Below, one piece after another: positions 38,389-47,347 of a DNA stretch of 64,000 nt; position 1 is the first letter of the stretch; the number at the start of each line of letters is the position of its first letter. Made by a program: the position numbers and the translations under genes. The DNA is taken from NCBI RefSeq assembly GCF_002013895.1, contig NZ_MAFQ01000007.1:124001-188000 (forward strand), written 5' to 3'. Below the pieces are notes generated by a model. It saw only the letters and a list, made by a program, of their open reading frames with translations. It did not search any database and was not told the origin of the DNA. This stretch comes from Mycobacteroides franklinii. Its GTDB lineage: Bacteria; Actinomycetota; Actinomycetes; Mycobacteriales; Mycobacteriaceae.

Positions 38389-39417
38389 CTAGGGACGATT
38401 CGGATTAACGCCGTTGCCGATGGCAGTGTTTTGTGGTCGGCCTTCGGTGAAGGCGGTGATGTTGGACATTGTTGTCTCGGCGATGCGCTGCACCGCTTCG
38501 CGGGTGTTGAAGGCGCTATGTGGGGTTACTACCACGTTGGGCATTCGCAGCAGTACATGATCGGCCACCACGTTGATGAGGTGGACTTGGTCGTCGAAGC
38601 GGGCGCAGATCAGCTCCGCTTCTTCACGGATCACGGGCTCATCGGGCAGCACGTCGAGGCCGGCGGCGGCCACCTTTCCGGCTCGCAAGGCCGTGATGAG
38701 CGCCCGCACGTTGATCAGAGTGCCGCGCGCGGTGTTGATTAGTACAACACCGGTTTTCATACGGGCAAACTCGTTATCGGAGAGCAGGTTACGCGTTGCC
38801 GGTGTAGCTGGCACGTGCAACGTTACTACGTCCGCTGCGGCTAATAACTCGGGTAGTGGCTCGTAACGAAATCCCAGTTTTCGCGCCAGCTCGTGGTCAG
38901 GTTTCAGGTCGCAGGCAATTATGGTCATGCCGAACCCACGGCCGATTCGGATGACGTTGCGCCCGATGCTGCCGGTGCCCACAACGCCGAGTACCTTGCC
39001 CTCAAGATCAAAGCCCTGCAGGCCCTTTGGCGTGTAAGGGCCGGTTCGTGCCCGTTCGACAGCTTCAAGCAGGCGGTGACTGATCGCAAGGAGCAGTGCG
39101 AACACGTGCTCGGCGACTGTGTTGGCACCGTAACTGGGCACGTTGCTGACGGTAATCGCGCGTTGCGTGCAGTAGGCGGTATCAATGTGATCAAAGCCGG
39201 TGGATCGGGTGGCGATCAGTTTGACCGCCGGCAACTTCTCTAGCACGCTGCGGCTGAGTTCGGAGTACAGGAACGTTGAGATTATCTCCGCGTCGGCATA
39301 TTCAGCAGCATTGATTGCCCGCAACGGCTCGCTAATCAGCCTAAGTTCATGTGTACGCCTTAAGGGGCTGAAGATAGGTTCTTCATATGACTCGGCTTCG
39401 AAGACAATGACTTTCAT
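38389..39417 (-). CDS. D-isomer-specific 2-hydroxyacid dehydrogenase (D-lactate dehydrogenase-like)
   Basis: 342 residues. NAD-binding Rossmann motif GVVGTGSIGRNVIRIGRGFG lies near residues 146-165, followed by acidic CDLKP near 171 which favours NAD(H). Catalytic residues are the Arg in NTARGTLIN near 236, Glu in LDVLPDEPV near 263, and His in VVTPHSAFNTRE near 305. The N-terminal catalytic half (ISTFLYSELSRSVLEKL, IATRSTGFDHIDT) is most like fermentative D-lactate dehydrogenases. This would regenerate NAD+ under low oxygen, in keeping with the hypoxia-type neighbours. The ATG overlaps the stop of a small upstream frame (ATGA). Confidence 0.88.
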   Translation of the reverse strand: MKVIVFEAESYEEPIFSPLRRTHELRLISEPLRAINAAEYADAEIISTFLYSELSRSVLEKLPAVKLIATRSTGFDHIDTAYCTQRAITVSNVPSYGANTVAEHVFALLLAISHRLLEAVERARTGPYTPKGLQGFDLEGKVLGVVGTGSIGRNVIRIGRGFGMTIIACDLKPDHELARKLGFRYEPLPELLAAADVVTLHVPATPATRNLLSDNEFARMKTGVVLINTARGTLINVRALITALRAGKVAAAGLDVLPDEPVIREEAELICARFDDQVHLINVVADHVLLRMPNVVVTPHSAFNTREAVQRIAETTMSNITAFTEGRPQNTAIGNGVNPNRP

Positions 39418-39608
39418 CGCCTAGGGGCTTCCAGACGGTCTGGGGTTGCGGTGCAGAGTCCGAATCGAACCTCGAATACCCGAGTTCGCTTCTTGACTGA
39501 CTCGTATGTCAGCTTTATCGCGAGCCGTACCACCGTCGGTATAGGTAAAAGCTCCCGCTCACCCAGCACTAAAAATGTTGTTGTGGAATGGATTTCAGGG
39601 CAGATCAC
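39414..39608 (-). CDS. Doubtful small protein overlapping the dehydrogenase start
   Basis: 64 codons ending in an ATGA overlap with the 2-hydroxyacid dehydrogenase start, the configuration of coupled genes. The sequence is basic (VRLAIKLTYESVKKRTRVFEVRF) and without a recognised family or good ribosome site. It could equally be leader sequence. Confidence 0.25.
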   Translation of the reverse strand: MICPEIHSTTTFLVLGERELLPIPTVVRLAIKLTYESVKKRTRVFEVRFGLCTATPDRLEAPRR

Positions 39609-39921
39609 CGATCACCTCGCTGCTGGAACCTGACCAGACAATCCAATCTTCACCCACCAGCTGCTGGGTCGGTAGAGTCTTCGGTCCCTCGCTAGTGTTC
39701 GGGTCCATCCGAACAGACCACACTTAGCTCAGCTGTCGGCAGTGGCGCGGGTTGGCTCTTGGTTGATCGATGATCCTGGCCCGGTATCCAGAGTTTTACG
39801 GGGCGTCGCAGGTCCGCGGGAGGGAGCCGAATGGCTCTAGAGGCCGATCACGTCAGGAGCCAGCATGGAATACATCGTGTGCCGTTCGGCACACCACCCA
39901 ACCAATGGAAAGAGATTAACA
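39609..39921. other. Intergenic region upstream of the truncated BON gene, with dyads
   Basis: About 310 bases without a gene. GAGTCTTCGGTCCC at 39675-39688 matches about 10 of 14 positions of the DosR consensus. Directly downstream is a perfect inverted repeat GTTCGG-GTCCAT-CCGAAC at 39697-39714. Both lie some 210-250 bases upstream of the BON ATG, so they would serve it only with a long leader. Confidence 0.3.
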
Positions 39922-40152
39922 ATGACTACTACCGCAAATGTGGCCGGCAGCGATATAGAAGTTCAGGCTGGGGTGCAGGAAGAACTGGATTGGGCACCGG
40001 ACGTGGATGCCGCACATATCGGTGTGGCAGTCAATGGCGGAGCGGTCACCTTGTCCGGGGAGGTCAGGGCGTACTCGGAGCTGTTGGCCGCTAAGCGGGC
40101 GGCAATGCGAGTGCGGGGGGTGACGGCCATCGTCAAGGTCATAAGTTGTTAA
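39922..40152 (+). pseudogene. BON-domain protein gene truncated by the integrative element
   Basis: From ATG 39922 the product matches the first BON domain of the triple BON protein at 35635-36306 (VAVNGGAVTLSGEVRAYSE, RVRGVTAIV) almost residue for residue. Just after GVTAIV, where the paralogue continues DDLRVHP, this copy reads KVISC and stops at 40150-40152. The serine integrase gene begins 9 bases later. Second and third BON domains are not found at the other end of the element. The simplest reading is that the element integrated into, or near codon 71 of, a BON gene and supplied a new stop. Confidence 0.75.
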
Positions 40153-40161
40153 ACTACCCTC
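40129..40161 (+). other. Putative left attachment junction
   Basis: Homology with the intact BON paralogue ends between 40131 and 40135. The following AT-rich ATAAGTTGTTAAACTACC leads to the integrase ATG at 40162. Serine integrases recombine at short cores beside their own gene, so this is the expected attL. The core bases cannot be fixed without the empty site. Confidence 0.5.
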
Positions 40162-41601
40162 ATGTCTGTGAGGAAATCTGCTGGTCAGCGTGTTGGGGTG
40201 GGGTCGGCGGCGATTTATGCCCGGATTTCCTCGGATGTGGAGGGCACGGGGTTGGGGGTGGCGCGGCAGTTGGAGGATTGCCGCAAGCTCGCCGCGGATC
40301 GGGGTTGGCCGGTCGGGGCCGAGTACGTCGACAACGATGTGTCGGCGTTTTCCGGCAAGCCGCGACGCCAGTACGCCCGGATGCTGGCTGATCTGGCATC
40401 AGGTGATCGTGATGCGGTGATCGTCTACAACTTGGATCGGCTGCATCGGCGTCCGGTGGAGCTGGAGGAGTTCGTCACGCTGTGCGAGTCGGTCGGTGTG
40501 CGCGATGTGGCGACGGTGACCGCCGACATCGACTTGGGTAATGATGACGGGCTGTTCATGGCCCGCATTTTCGCGGCGTTCGCCGCCAAGGAGTCCGGCC
40601 GCAAGTCGGCCCGTATCCGCCGCAAAATGTTGCAGAACGCCCAGGCCGGGTTGCCACACGGTTCAGCACGCCCGTTCGGGTATGAGGCCGACAAGATCAC
40701 CGTGCGCGAATCAGAGGCCGCAGTGGTCCGTGAGATGGTGGACCGGTATCTGGCGGGCCAATCGCTGCGGTCGTTGACGATCTGGCTCAACGAGTCCCAG
40801 GTCGCGCCGAGCGTGGCGGCATCGTGGCAGACCACCGCGGTGCGCCAAGTGTTGTCCTCGGGCCGTATCGCCGGGTTGCGCGAGCATCGCGGAGAAGTGA
40901 TCGGTCAGGCGGTGTGGCCGGCGATCATCACTCCAGTGCAGCGGGATCGGGTATTGGCGCGGATGGCGGCACGCTCGGTGACCAAGACCCGCACCGCCCG
41001 CACCTACCTGTTGTCGGGGATGTTGCGCTGCGGACGCTGCGGCAACCGACTGTATTCCCAAGCTCGGCACAGCAATCCGCAGAATCGGATACGCCGCTAT
41101 GTGTGTTTGAAGGGGCCGGATCATGGTGGGTGTGGCCGGTTGACGGTGGTCGCCGCCCCGGTCGAGGAACTGCTGGCTGAGGCGGTGCTGGCGCGGCTGG
41201 ATTCACCGCAGTTGGCCGACGTGTTGGCCGGCAAAGCCACCGCTGATGCTGATGTTTCCGCGTTGGCCGCCCAGGTCGATGCCGATCAGGAACGTCTTGA
41301 TGAGTTGGCCGGCTTGTATGCCGATGGGGCGATCACGGCGCGGGAGTGGATTGCGGCGCGTGATCCGATCACCGAACGCATCACGACGGCACGCCGAGAT
41401 ATTGCTGCGGCGACTGACACGACGGCGGTGTTCGAGTTGGCCGGGACCGGCGGGGTGTTGCGCACCGACTGGGACGGAATGGATTTGGGTCGCCAGCAGG
41501 CGATCGTCAAAGCGGTGTTGGATCACGCCGTGATTGCACCGGGCACACCGGGTGCGCGCCGCCTGGACATCGACCGGGTGGCCCCGGTGTGGCGGGTCTG
41601 A
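40162..41601 (+). CDS. Large serine recombinase (site-specific integrase)
   Basis: 479 residues. Resolvase-type catalytic domain at about 15-165: the nucleophile Ser is in AIYARISSD near residue 22, with VARQLEDCRK, the YNLDRLHRR arginine motif near 94 and GRKSARIRRKM near 153. The recombinase domain follows (GSARPFGYE near 170, WLNE). A zinc-ribbon lies near 290-325 with Cys pairs in LRCGRCGNRLY and the later CLKGPDHGGCG. A coiled-coil region follows (ALAAQVDADQERLDELAGLY near 371). This is the complete large-serine-integrase layout of phiC31-like enzymes. It begins 9 bases after the truncated BON frame. The 3' end overlaps a convergent small gene by 79 bases. Confidence 0.93.
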   Translation: MSVRKSAGQRVGVGSAAIYARISSDVEGTGLGVARQLEDCRKLAADRGWPVGAEYVDNDVSAFSGKPRRQYARMLADLASGDRDAVIVYNLDRLHRRPVELEEFVTLCESVGVRDVATVTADIDLGNDDGLFMARIFAAFAAKESGRKSARIRRKMLQNAQAGLPHGSARPFGYEADKITVRESEAAVVREMVDRYLAGQSLRSLTIWLNESQVAPSVAASWQTTAVRQVLSSGRIAGLREHRGEVIGQAVWPAIITPVQRDRVLARMAARSVTKTRTARTYLLSGMLRCGRCGNRLYSQARHSNPQNRIRRYVCLKGPDHGGCGRLTVVAAPVEELLAEAVLARLDSPQLADVLAGKATADADVSALAAQVDADQERLDELAGLYADGAITAREWIAARDPITERITTARRDIAAATDTTAVFELAGTGGVLRTDWDGMDLGRQQAIVKAVLDHAVIAPGTPGARRLDIDRVAPVWRV

Positions 41602-41807
41602 CCCGACGACGTCGGCGGGCGATCGGCCCCAAGGAGCGTGGCGATCCGGGCGATGACGGTCGGGTCGGTCACGGTGACCGGCACGTCGTGGCGTTCACAC
41701 GATGCGGTCAGCCACGCGATGAACTCGGGCCGCTCATGAAGGGGCAGCACGCCGGAGTCACTACTGCTAGCGGCGTCTCCCGTCGCGTCACCGGGTGTGC
41801 TGGTCAT
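41523..41807 (-). CDS. Small AICE protein of unknown function
   Basis: 94 residues. Its ATG overlaps the stop of the RepSA-like gene by one base (TAATG), so it is probably co-translated. The N-terminal half contains PEFIAWLTASCERHDVPVTVTDPTVIARIATLLG, predicted helical. The C-terminal third is basic and Ser/Arg-rich and overlaps the end of the integrase on the other strand. A role in excision or replication is possible by position only. Confidence 0.5.
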   Translation of the reverse strand: MTSTPGDATGDAASSSDSGVLPLHERPEFIAWLTASCERHDVPVTVTDPTVIARIATLLGADRPPTSSGQTRHTGATRSMSRRRAPGVPGAITA

Positions 41808-43420
41808 TATCCGGCACCCGGCAGCATGGGCGGGATTATCCCAGTGGCGCAGCGGGATTCGGTGATACCAGCGATGCGGGCAGCGATGTGACGCAGGGCT
41901 GCGGAGACGACCAGCACCCGGTCGCCGGCGCTGGCGTGTCCAGCGTAGTCGAACTCCCAGAACACCTCATCGGAGTCGAGCGCCGCGTAAGGCCGCTGGT
42001 CGGGGCCGGTCACCGCGCCGCCGTTTGAAGTTCCGTTTCGTTGCGTTGCGTCTTTCGTTACTTGCTGGCGGGTCCAGGTGGCGCGGGCGGTCCGCAGGGC
42101 GCCCAAGGTGGTGGAGAAGTGCCGGGATTTGGTGGTGATGTGCCCGCGATACCCGAGGGTGTGCAGCCAGCGCCCGATCCCCGCCACCGCGCCACTACCG
42201 TGTTCGGCCAGCTCGGCGATGGTGGCCAAGATGGCCCGCACATGCTCACTGACATCCAAGCCGGTGATCGCTTCGGCGGACAGGCGTCGCGCGGTGATCC
42301 CGAAGTCGTGCAACGATTTGGTGACGTATTTCGCTAAATAGGCGGCGACCCGGCGCGGTGAAAGCCGCGACGATGCGCCTGTTACTGTTCCCGGTACGGT
42401 GGGATCGTGTGCAGCCGTGCCTGTTTCGGATGCCAATGCTTGAATGTCGATTTGGGTGCCGAACCGCAGCGTGCGCACGCCGTCCCGGCGGGGGTCATCG
42501 CCGCCGGCGGGTATCTCGATGCGGACGCGATCGGCGGCTTGGTGAATCAGAGCGGTCAGCTCGGTGGCGGTGATCGGTGACGACCAGCCCGCATCCTGGC
42601 CGACTCTGGAACGGGGCTCCCCACCACCCCGAGGGGCGGCGGGGCCGTCACTGATGTGATCACCTGACGCGGTGGGCCGATCACCGGGTGGGTCGAGGCG
42701 GATCAGTGCGTGAATGTGCGGGATGGCACGCACTTGCAACTCCACCACCTTGACAAAACTAACCCGCACCGAATCCGTAGAAAAGCCAATGGCTTTCAGA
42801 TGCGCGGTGATGGCGCGTCGTAGTGCGATGGTTAAGCGCCGCCACAGTTCGGGCAGATGCCACGTGAACAGCACATGCCCGAGATAGTCATAGCAGTCCG
42901 CGCACAGTGGCTGACCCACGACGGGATCATCAACGGCATGACTCGTGTTGCAGTGCAGCGGGTTTCCGTGTCGGCAGTGCTGTGTCGTGACGCGTGGTGT
43001 GCGTGCGTGGCAGGTGGTTCCGGTAGCGTTGTGCACGGCCCCGTAGCCGGGTGCGGTGAGCGTGGCGAACACCTGCGGACGATCGGCAACCTCAGCAGGT
43101 ACGTCGTGGTGGCCGCCGGCGGCGCCGGCGTGTACCAGCTGCCAGGTGTCGCGGGCATACAAATCTGCACACGACGGGCAGACGGTGGCGCGACGGTTGT
43201 TGCAGCGCGTCCACACCGCATGTTGGCGCCCGGCCGTGTCGGCGCCGACCAGCTGGATCGGGTGGGCGCAGTAGCCGACCGATTCCACCCGCCGCCACCA
43301 CGACCCGAAACCGGGTGAGGAGGCGCGGCGGCACATCTGGCTGATCACCGCATCCGCATCGATAGTGGTGGGCAGGCCCGGCAGCACGATCACCGGGCCC
43401 GGCGTCGTCAAGCTGTTCAC
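41807..43420 (-). CDS. RepSA-like replication initiator of AICEs
   Basis: About 537 residues from GTG 43420, which overlaps the translocase stop by 4 bases. The N-terminal part has a zinc-finger-like Cys set (CGNPI-type sequences: WTRCNNRRATVCPSCADLY near residue 78, and HCRHGNPLHC ... CADCYDY near 160-185). The Rep core includes VRVSFVKVVELQVRAIPHIHALIRLD near 240, where the HIH is the metal-binding HUH-like motif of rolling-circle initiators. AAYLAKYVTKSL near 410 matches the conserved Y-x2-K-Y-x-T-K segment of RepSA proteins. It would start rolling-circle replication of the excised element. Confidence 0.85.
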   Translation of the reverse strand: MNSLTTPGPVIVLPGLPTTIDADAVISQMCRRASSPGFGSWWRRVESVGYCAHPIQLVGADTAGRQHAVWTRCNNRRATVCPSCADLYARDTWQLVHAGAAGGHHDVPAEVADRPQVFATLTAPGYGAVHNATGTTCHARTPRVTTQHCRHGNPLHCNTSHAVDDPVVGQPLCADCYDYLGHVLFTWHLPELWRRLTIALRRAITAHLKAIGFSTDSVRVSFVKVVELQVRAIPHIHALIRLDPPGDRPTASGDHISDGPAAPRGGGEPRSRVGQDAGWSSPITATELTALIHQAADRVRIEIPAGGDDPRRDGVRTLRFGTQIDIQALASETGTAAHDPTVPGTVTGASSRLSPRRVAAYLAKYVTKSLHDFGITARRLSAEAITGLDVSEHVRAILATIAELAEHGSGAVAGIGRWLHTLGYRGHITTKSRHFSTTLGALRTARATWTRQQVTKDATQRNGTSNGGAVTGPDQRPYAALDSDEVFWEFDYAGHASAGDRVLVVSAALRHIAARIAGITESRCATGIIPPMLPGAG

Positions 43421-44817
43421 CGATTTCCATGTTCGCCGGGGCGCGGTACCCGAAAAGTACGGGCCAAAACGCTGATGTCGCGGTCGGTGACGTGAAAGGC
43501 CCGGACCCGTGCCGGGTCGGCGGTGCCGTCGATCATCACGTAGCCGATCCCCGGGGTGGCATCGGCGATCAGGTCGCATTCGGCGCCGGCATCGCGGGCT
43601 CCTTGTCCGAGCACCATCGCGGTCTGGGTGGCTTCGGTCATGCGCAGCCCGATGCGCACGGTGAACAGTTGGCGCACCGGCAGGGTGTCTTTGGCCGGGT
43701 CTTGCACCGCGGCCACCACCGAAATCCCGACCGCCCGCCCCTGCGATAACAGCAGCCCGAGTAGGTGTTCGATCTCGGCACGCAGTTTGCGGTCGCTGAC
43801 ATAGGCGGTCAGCGCGGCAATCTCGTCGATGATCACCACATACAGCGGCTCGCCGACAGTGGGGTTGTGCAGTCGGGTGTGCCCGCGCAGCCGGGCGGCG
43901 CGTGCGTGCATCAGCTCCACCAGCTGCCGCAGCAGCTCCACGGTGGGTTGCCCCGTGTGATAGCAGAACCGGGTGAACAGCGGTGCGCCGGCGCCGAGTT
44001 CCATGCCGCCTTTGGGGTCGATCACCCACAGCCGCACCCGCCCGGTTTTCACTTGGGGTGCCAGCCCGGCGATCAGCGACCACAGCACCGAACCCTTGCC
44101 CGCTCCGGTGGCACCGGCAACCAGCAGGTGCTGCCCGAGCACCGGCAACGTCCACCAGCGCCGTGATTCGGTGACCCCGACCCGCACCGCGCCCAGATCG
44201 ACCTCAGTGGCCGGGGTTGGCATCGGTACCGCGATCGGCTGGCCGAGCACATCACCGCGGCCGATGATGATCCGCAGCTGCCCCGGCGCCGTGGCGCGGA
44301 TCGTCAACCGCTGCGCACCCCAGGTCGCCGCCAGCGCGGGGGCGCGTTTTTGCCAGTCAGCAATCGACTGGCCGGTCACCACGCGCAAGCACAGTACGTC
44401 GGCGTGGCGGCCGATCCGCACCGACTCCACGGCGGGCACCAGCGTGCGCTCACCCAGTTTGGCGGTCAGCCCGTGCAGGGCGCACACCGATGCCCAGTTG
44501 CGGTGATACCGCCACCACGCCCAGAACCGCTGCCGCAGCGGGTTGGTCACCCACCGGCTAAACGATGACGGCTCGCATACCGACCAGCCGACATATGCCG
44601 CGATCTCCGCGATGGCGGTCAACACGCCGGCCCGCGCCCCGTGGCTGACGGTGACCCAGAGCGCCACGATGACCGGGACGCTCAGGACGGGAAACAGGAT
44701 CGCCCACCACAGTAGCTGTCCGGCGGCTTTGACTGCCGCCACGATCAGCTCACCGATCCAGTCATCATCGGGTGATGGATTGTTGTTGTGGGGCTTATTG
44801 TTTGGGGTATTCGACAT
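43417..44817 (-). CDS. FtsK/SpoIIIE-type DNA translocase of the AICE (TraB/TraSA-like)
   Basis: 466 residues. Two N-terminal transmembrane helices (about 28-60 and 65-80) anchor a motor domain. Walker A is VAGATGAGKGSVLW near residue 232, the RLWVIDPKGGMELGAG segment follows, and Walker B is LYVVIIDEIAAL near 312. The late VQDPAKDTLPVRQLF and TRIGLRMTE-type region is typical of FtsK-like motors of AICEs, which transfer double-stranded DNA through the septum. The C-terminus lacks the FtsK gamma domain. It is directly followed by the RepSA-like gene with overlapping stop and start. Confidence 0.88.
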   Translation of the reverse strand: MSNTPNNKPHNNNPSPDDDWIGELIVAAVKAAGQLLWWAILFPVLSVPVIVALWVTVSHGARAGVLTAIAEIAAYVGWSVCEPSSFSRWVTNPLRQRFWAWWRYHRNWASVCALHGLTAKLGERTLVPAVESVRIGRHADVLCLRVVTGQSIADWQKRAPALAATWGAQRLTIRATAPGQLRIIIGRGDVLGQPIAVPMPTPATEVDLGAVRVGVTESRRWWTLPVLGQHLLVAGATGAGKGSVLWSLIAGLAPQVKTGRVRLWVIDPKGGMELGAGAPLFTRFCYHTGQPTVELLRQLVELMHARAARLRGHTRLHNPTVGEPLYVVIIDEIAALTAYVSDRKLRAEIEHLLGLLLSQGRAVGISVVAAVQDPAKDTLPVRQLFTVRIGLRMTEATQTAMVLGQGARDAGAECDLIADATPGIGYVMIDGTADPARVRAFHVTDRDISVLARTFRVPRPGEHGNR

Positions 44818-44919
44818 GACGGCCTGCTTTCACTGACGACGGAAAAAAGGGAAGGAGTGGGGGTGCCAGCCCGGCAGCCCCGACGCGCTGGTGTGCGCAA
44901 CTGCCGGGCCGGCATCCGG

Positions 44920-45261
44920 TTACCGGGCCTGCTGGCCCGTCTTGACGGTCGCCGTGGCGGGGTCGGTGGCGGTGATGGATTCGGCGCGATACGCGATGCC
45001 CGAGCGGCCGTCTTGCGACCACGGCAACGCCACCAGACCCGCTACCGCCACCGGCTGGCCGACAGTGACTTTCGGTTCACCGACCACGGTGACCGCCAGC
45101 ACTTCGCCGCCGGTGGCGTCCAGGGCGATCAACTGCACCTGCCACAGCGCTTGCCCGGTGGCCTTGTCGACGCGTGGTGCCCCGGTGTCGAAATTGGTGC
45201 GCTGCTCAGGAACCCGCGTGCACAAGAACGTCACGCCGCTCGTGTCGATTCTCAGTTTCAT
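44920..45261 (-). CDS. SCO3933 family regulatory protein of the AICE
   Basis: 113 residues from ATG 45259-45261; longer upstream sequence lies in the regulatory gap. The segments MKLRIDTSGVTFLCTRVPEQ, then TGQALWQVQLIALDATGGEVLAV and GQPVAVAGLVALPWSQDGRSG are conserved in small proteins encoded next to the FtsK-like gene in many actinomycete elements. The family name implies regulation, but the mechanism is not known. It lies 102 bases upstream of the translocase, same direction. Confidence 0.75.
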   Translation of the reverse strand: MKLRIDTSGVTFLCTRVPEQRTNFDTGAPRVDKATGQALWQVQLIALDATGGEVLAVTVVGEPKVTVGQPVAVAGLVALPWSQDGRSGIAYRAESITATDPATATVKTGQQAR

Positions 45262-45416
45262 GCCGGTGCTGTCCTTCCTCGTTTGTTTTCCCGCGGGTGT
45301 GTTCACCCGCCAGACAAGGAAGCGCCATCCCGCGATGCGCCAGGAAGTGATAGGCAGTGATAGCAGTGATGACCGCAAACGCGCACAGGTTGCTGACCTG
45401 CGCTGATATATGCGGC

Positions 45417-46631
45417 ATGATCGAAGTCATGGCCGCAGCCGACCCGATCCGCGCACTCAACGCGCAGCGGCTCAGCGCGGCCCGCAAGCGCTACGGCTAC
45501 AGCCTGCGCGAGTTGGCGATCGAGGTCGAAAACGTCCGCACGCTACGCGGGGATGCCGACCTGCCCACCCAGGAGTCCCTGCGGCAGAAAATCGCCCAGA
45601 TCGAGCGGACCGGAATGCTCGGCCCGATGTGGCGCGAAGACCTCGCCGCGGTGTTCGGCGTCGAACCCGACGAGATCTTCAGCGTGCCGATCACCACCGA
45701 CCTGCCGCACCCGCTGCTGCTGCAAGTGCCCGTCGACCGTGACGTAGTGGCCGTCATCGCCGCCCAGCAACATGCCCACATCCGAGCTGAGCACACCTTC
45801 GGCCCCCAGCACGCCCGCCCGCTGGTGGAATCTGATCTGCTCACCATCGAATCCTTGATCGTCCACGCGCCATCACAGGTCAAAGCGGAAATGCGGCATG
45901 CTGCCGGGACTACCGCCGAGGTCGCCGGGTGGATCGCCCAAGATGTCGGAGATCACGCCGCCGCGGAACGACTCACCCACACCGCCGCCTTGCACCTGCG
46001 TACGGCCGGCCCGGCATTCAACGCCATGATCTTGATGCGCCAATCCAACATTCTCACCCGCACCAACCCCGACCTGGCCGCCGCGTTGGCCGCTGATGCC
46101 GCCGAACTCATCGACGGCCACGACGTGGGCCGTCTGGCCGCCAGCATCGCCCGCCAACAGGCCCTCGCTGAGCTGGCCAACAAGAATGAGCGGGCCTTTC
46201 ACCGCCACGCCGCCGCAGCCCTCGAACTCGGTGACCTGCAACCCCACCCGCACGATCATGCGATCTACGCCCACGGCGCCTACGTCGCCAGCGAAATCGC
46301 CTCCGGCTACCTACGCATCGGTGACCCCGACAAAGCAGTAGCGCTGCTCGCCGGGCACCATCACGCCTGGACATCACAACAGCATCGCGACCAGACCGTG
46401 GCCGACATGCGACTCCTGCACGCCTGGATCGCCACCGGCGAATACCAAAAAGCACTCGCACTGACCGGCACGGCGATCCCGGGCTACCTGGCCGCGCCTT
46501 CCCAGCGAGCCAGACGTCATCTGGCCCAGGCAGGCACCATCGTGCGGGAGCGCCGGCGACGAAACAAAGACTCGATCCTGCAACAGCTCGCCGGCCGCAT
46601 CAAAAACGCCACCCAAGGAGTCCTCCCGTGA
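45417..46631 (+). CDS. XRE-type regulator with TPR-like C-terminal repeats
   Basis: 404 residues from ATG 45417; ATG 45429 is an alternative. An N-terminal helix-turn-helix (LSAARKRYGYSLRELAIEVE, LRQKIAQIERTG, LAAVFGVEPDEIF, about residues 15-85) is followed by helical repeats rich in Ala/His from about 145 to 380. These resemble the TPR-like ligand or peptide-binding domain of actinomycete XRE regulators. It is divergent from the SCO3933-type gene and translationally coupled to the creatininase-like gene (GTGA). It is the likely control protein for the element. A possible -10 (GATATAT) lies at 45405-45411, just upstream of the start. Confidence 0.8.
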   Translation: MIEVMAAADPIRALNAQRLSAARKRYGYSLRELAIEVENVRTLRGDADLPTQESLRQKIAQIERTGMLGPMWREDLAAVFGVEPDEIFSVPITTDLPHPLLLQVPVDRDVVAVIAAQQHAHIRAEHTFGPQHARPLVESDLLTIESLIVHAPSQVKAEMRHAAGTTAEVAGWIAQDVGDHAAAERLTHTAALHLRTAGPAFNAMILMRQSNILTRTNPDLAAALAADAAELIDGHDVGRLAASIARQQALAELANKNERAFHRHAAAALELGDLQPHPHDHAIYAHGAYVASEIASGYLRIGDPDKAVALLAGHHHAWTSQQHRDQTVADMRLLHAWIATGEYQKALALTGTAIPGYLAAPSQRARRHLAQAGTIVRERRRRNKDSILQQLAGRIKNATQGVLP

Positions 46632-47347
46632 GCCGTCGAGTCATTCCCGACAGCACCAGCACAGACCCCGCAACCGCCCGCCCCGTCGCGGTGCTGCCGG
46701 TCGGCTCATTCGAACAGCACGGCCCCTACCTGCCGCTGGGCACCGACACCCTCATCGCCAGTGCCATCGCATCATCAATCAATCAGCACCACAGCGTATT
46801 TCAGCTACCACCAGTCACATTCGGCTGCTCGCATGAACACGCGGCCTACCCCGGCACCATCAGCATCAGCGCCACCACCCTGGCCGCGATCGTCGCTGAC
46901 ATCATCGAATCGCTGGCACGCCAGAACATCGCCGGGCTGATCGTCGTCAACGGCCACGGCGGCAACGCCGTGCTGACCAACGTCGTCCAACAAGCCAACC
47001 ACCCCAAGAACCCCGTCAAGGTTGGGCTCTACCCCAGCCGCGAAGACTGGGCCGAAGCCCGCGCCGCCGCCGGAATCCACAGCAGCAACCACGACGACAT
47101 GCACGCCGGCGAACTGGAAACCTCCATCCTGCTCGCCGCCCACGCCGACTACCTGCGCGAGGGATGGCAGACCAGCGACCACACCGCCAACGACCGCCGC
47201 TACCTGACCAGCCTCGGCATCCACGCCTACACGCCCACCGGCGTCATCGGCTCCCCATCCCAGGCCAGCGTCGCCAAAGGCAGCAGTGTCCTCGCCCACC
47301 TCGGCCGCAACGCCGACACCCTGATCGGGCTGCTCACCACACGTTGA
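46628..47347 (+). CDS. Creatininase family (MftE-like) amidohydrolase
   Basis: 239 residues from GTG 46628. The creatininase fold signature is clear: PVAVLPVGSFEQHGPYLPLGTD near residues 18-39 supplies a metal-binding Glu and His, GLIVVNGHGGN near 100 supplies another His, and DMHAGELETS near 152 the remaining acidic ligands. The family includes creatininase and the mycofactocin peptidase MftE. The substrate here is unknown. Its coupling to an XRE/TPR regulator inside an AICE suggests an element function such as a signalling or peptide-processing step; this is inference. Confidence 0.85.
   Translation: MSRRVIPDSTSTDPATARPVAVLPVGSFEQHGPYLPLGTDTLIASAIASSINQHHSVFQLPPVTFGCSHEHAAYPGTISISATTLAAIVADIIESLARQNIAGLIVVNGHGGNAVLTNVVQQANHPKNPVKVGLYPSREDWAEARAAAGIHSSNHDDMHAGELETSILLAAHADYLREGWQTSDHTANDRRYLTSLGIHAYTPTGVIGSPSQASVAKGSSVLAHLGRNADTLIGLLTTR

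Larger units (their letters stand above)
40132..47347. mobile_element. Actinomycete integrative and conjugative element (AICE), pSAM2-like gene set with serine integrase
   Basis: Within 7.2 kb lie a large serine integrase, a RepSA-like replication initiator, an FtsK/TraB-type translocase, an SCO3933-type regulator, an XRE/TPR-like regulator and a creatininase-like protein. AICEs excise, replicate and move double-stranded DNA using one FtsK-like protein, and this is their usual minimal set. No pSAM2-type tyrosine integrase is present; integration is by the serine enzyme. The left boundary is the BON gene disruption at about 40132. The right boundary is uncertain and may lie anywhere in the gene-free 47348-47757 stretch; no att repeat was found by eye. 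Confidence 0.8.
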
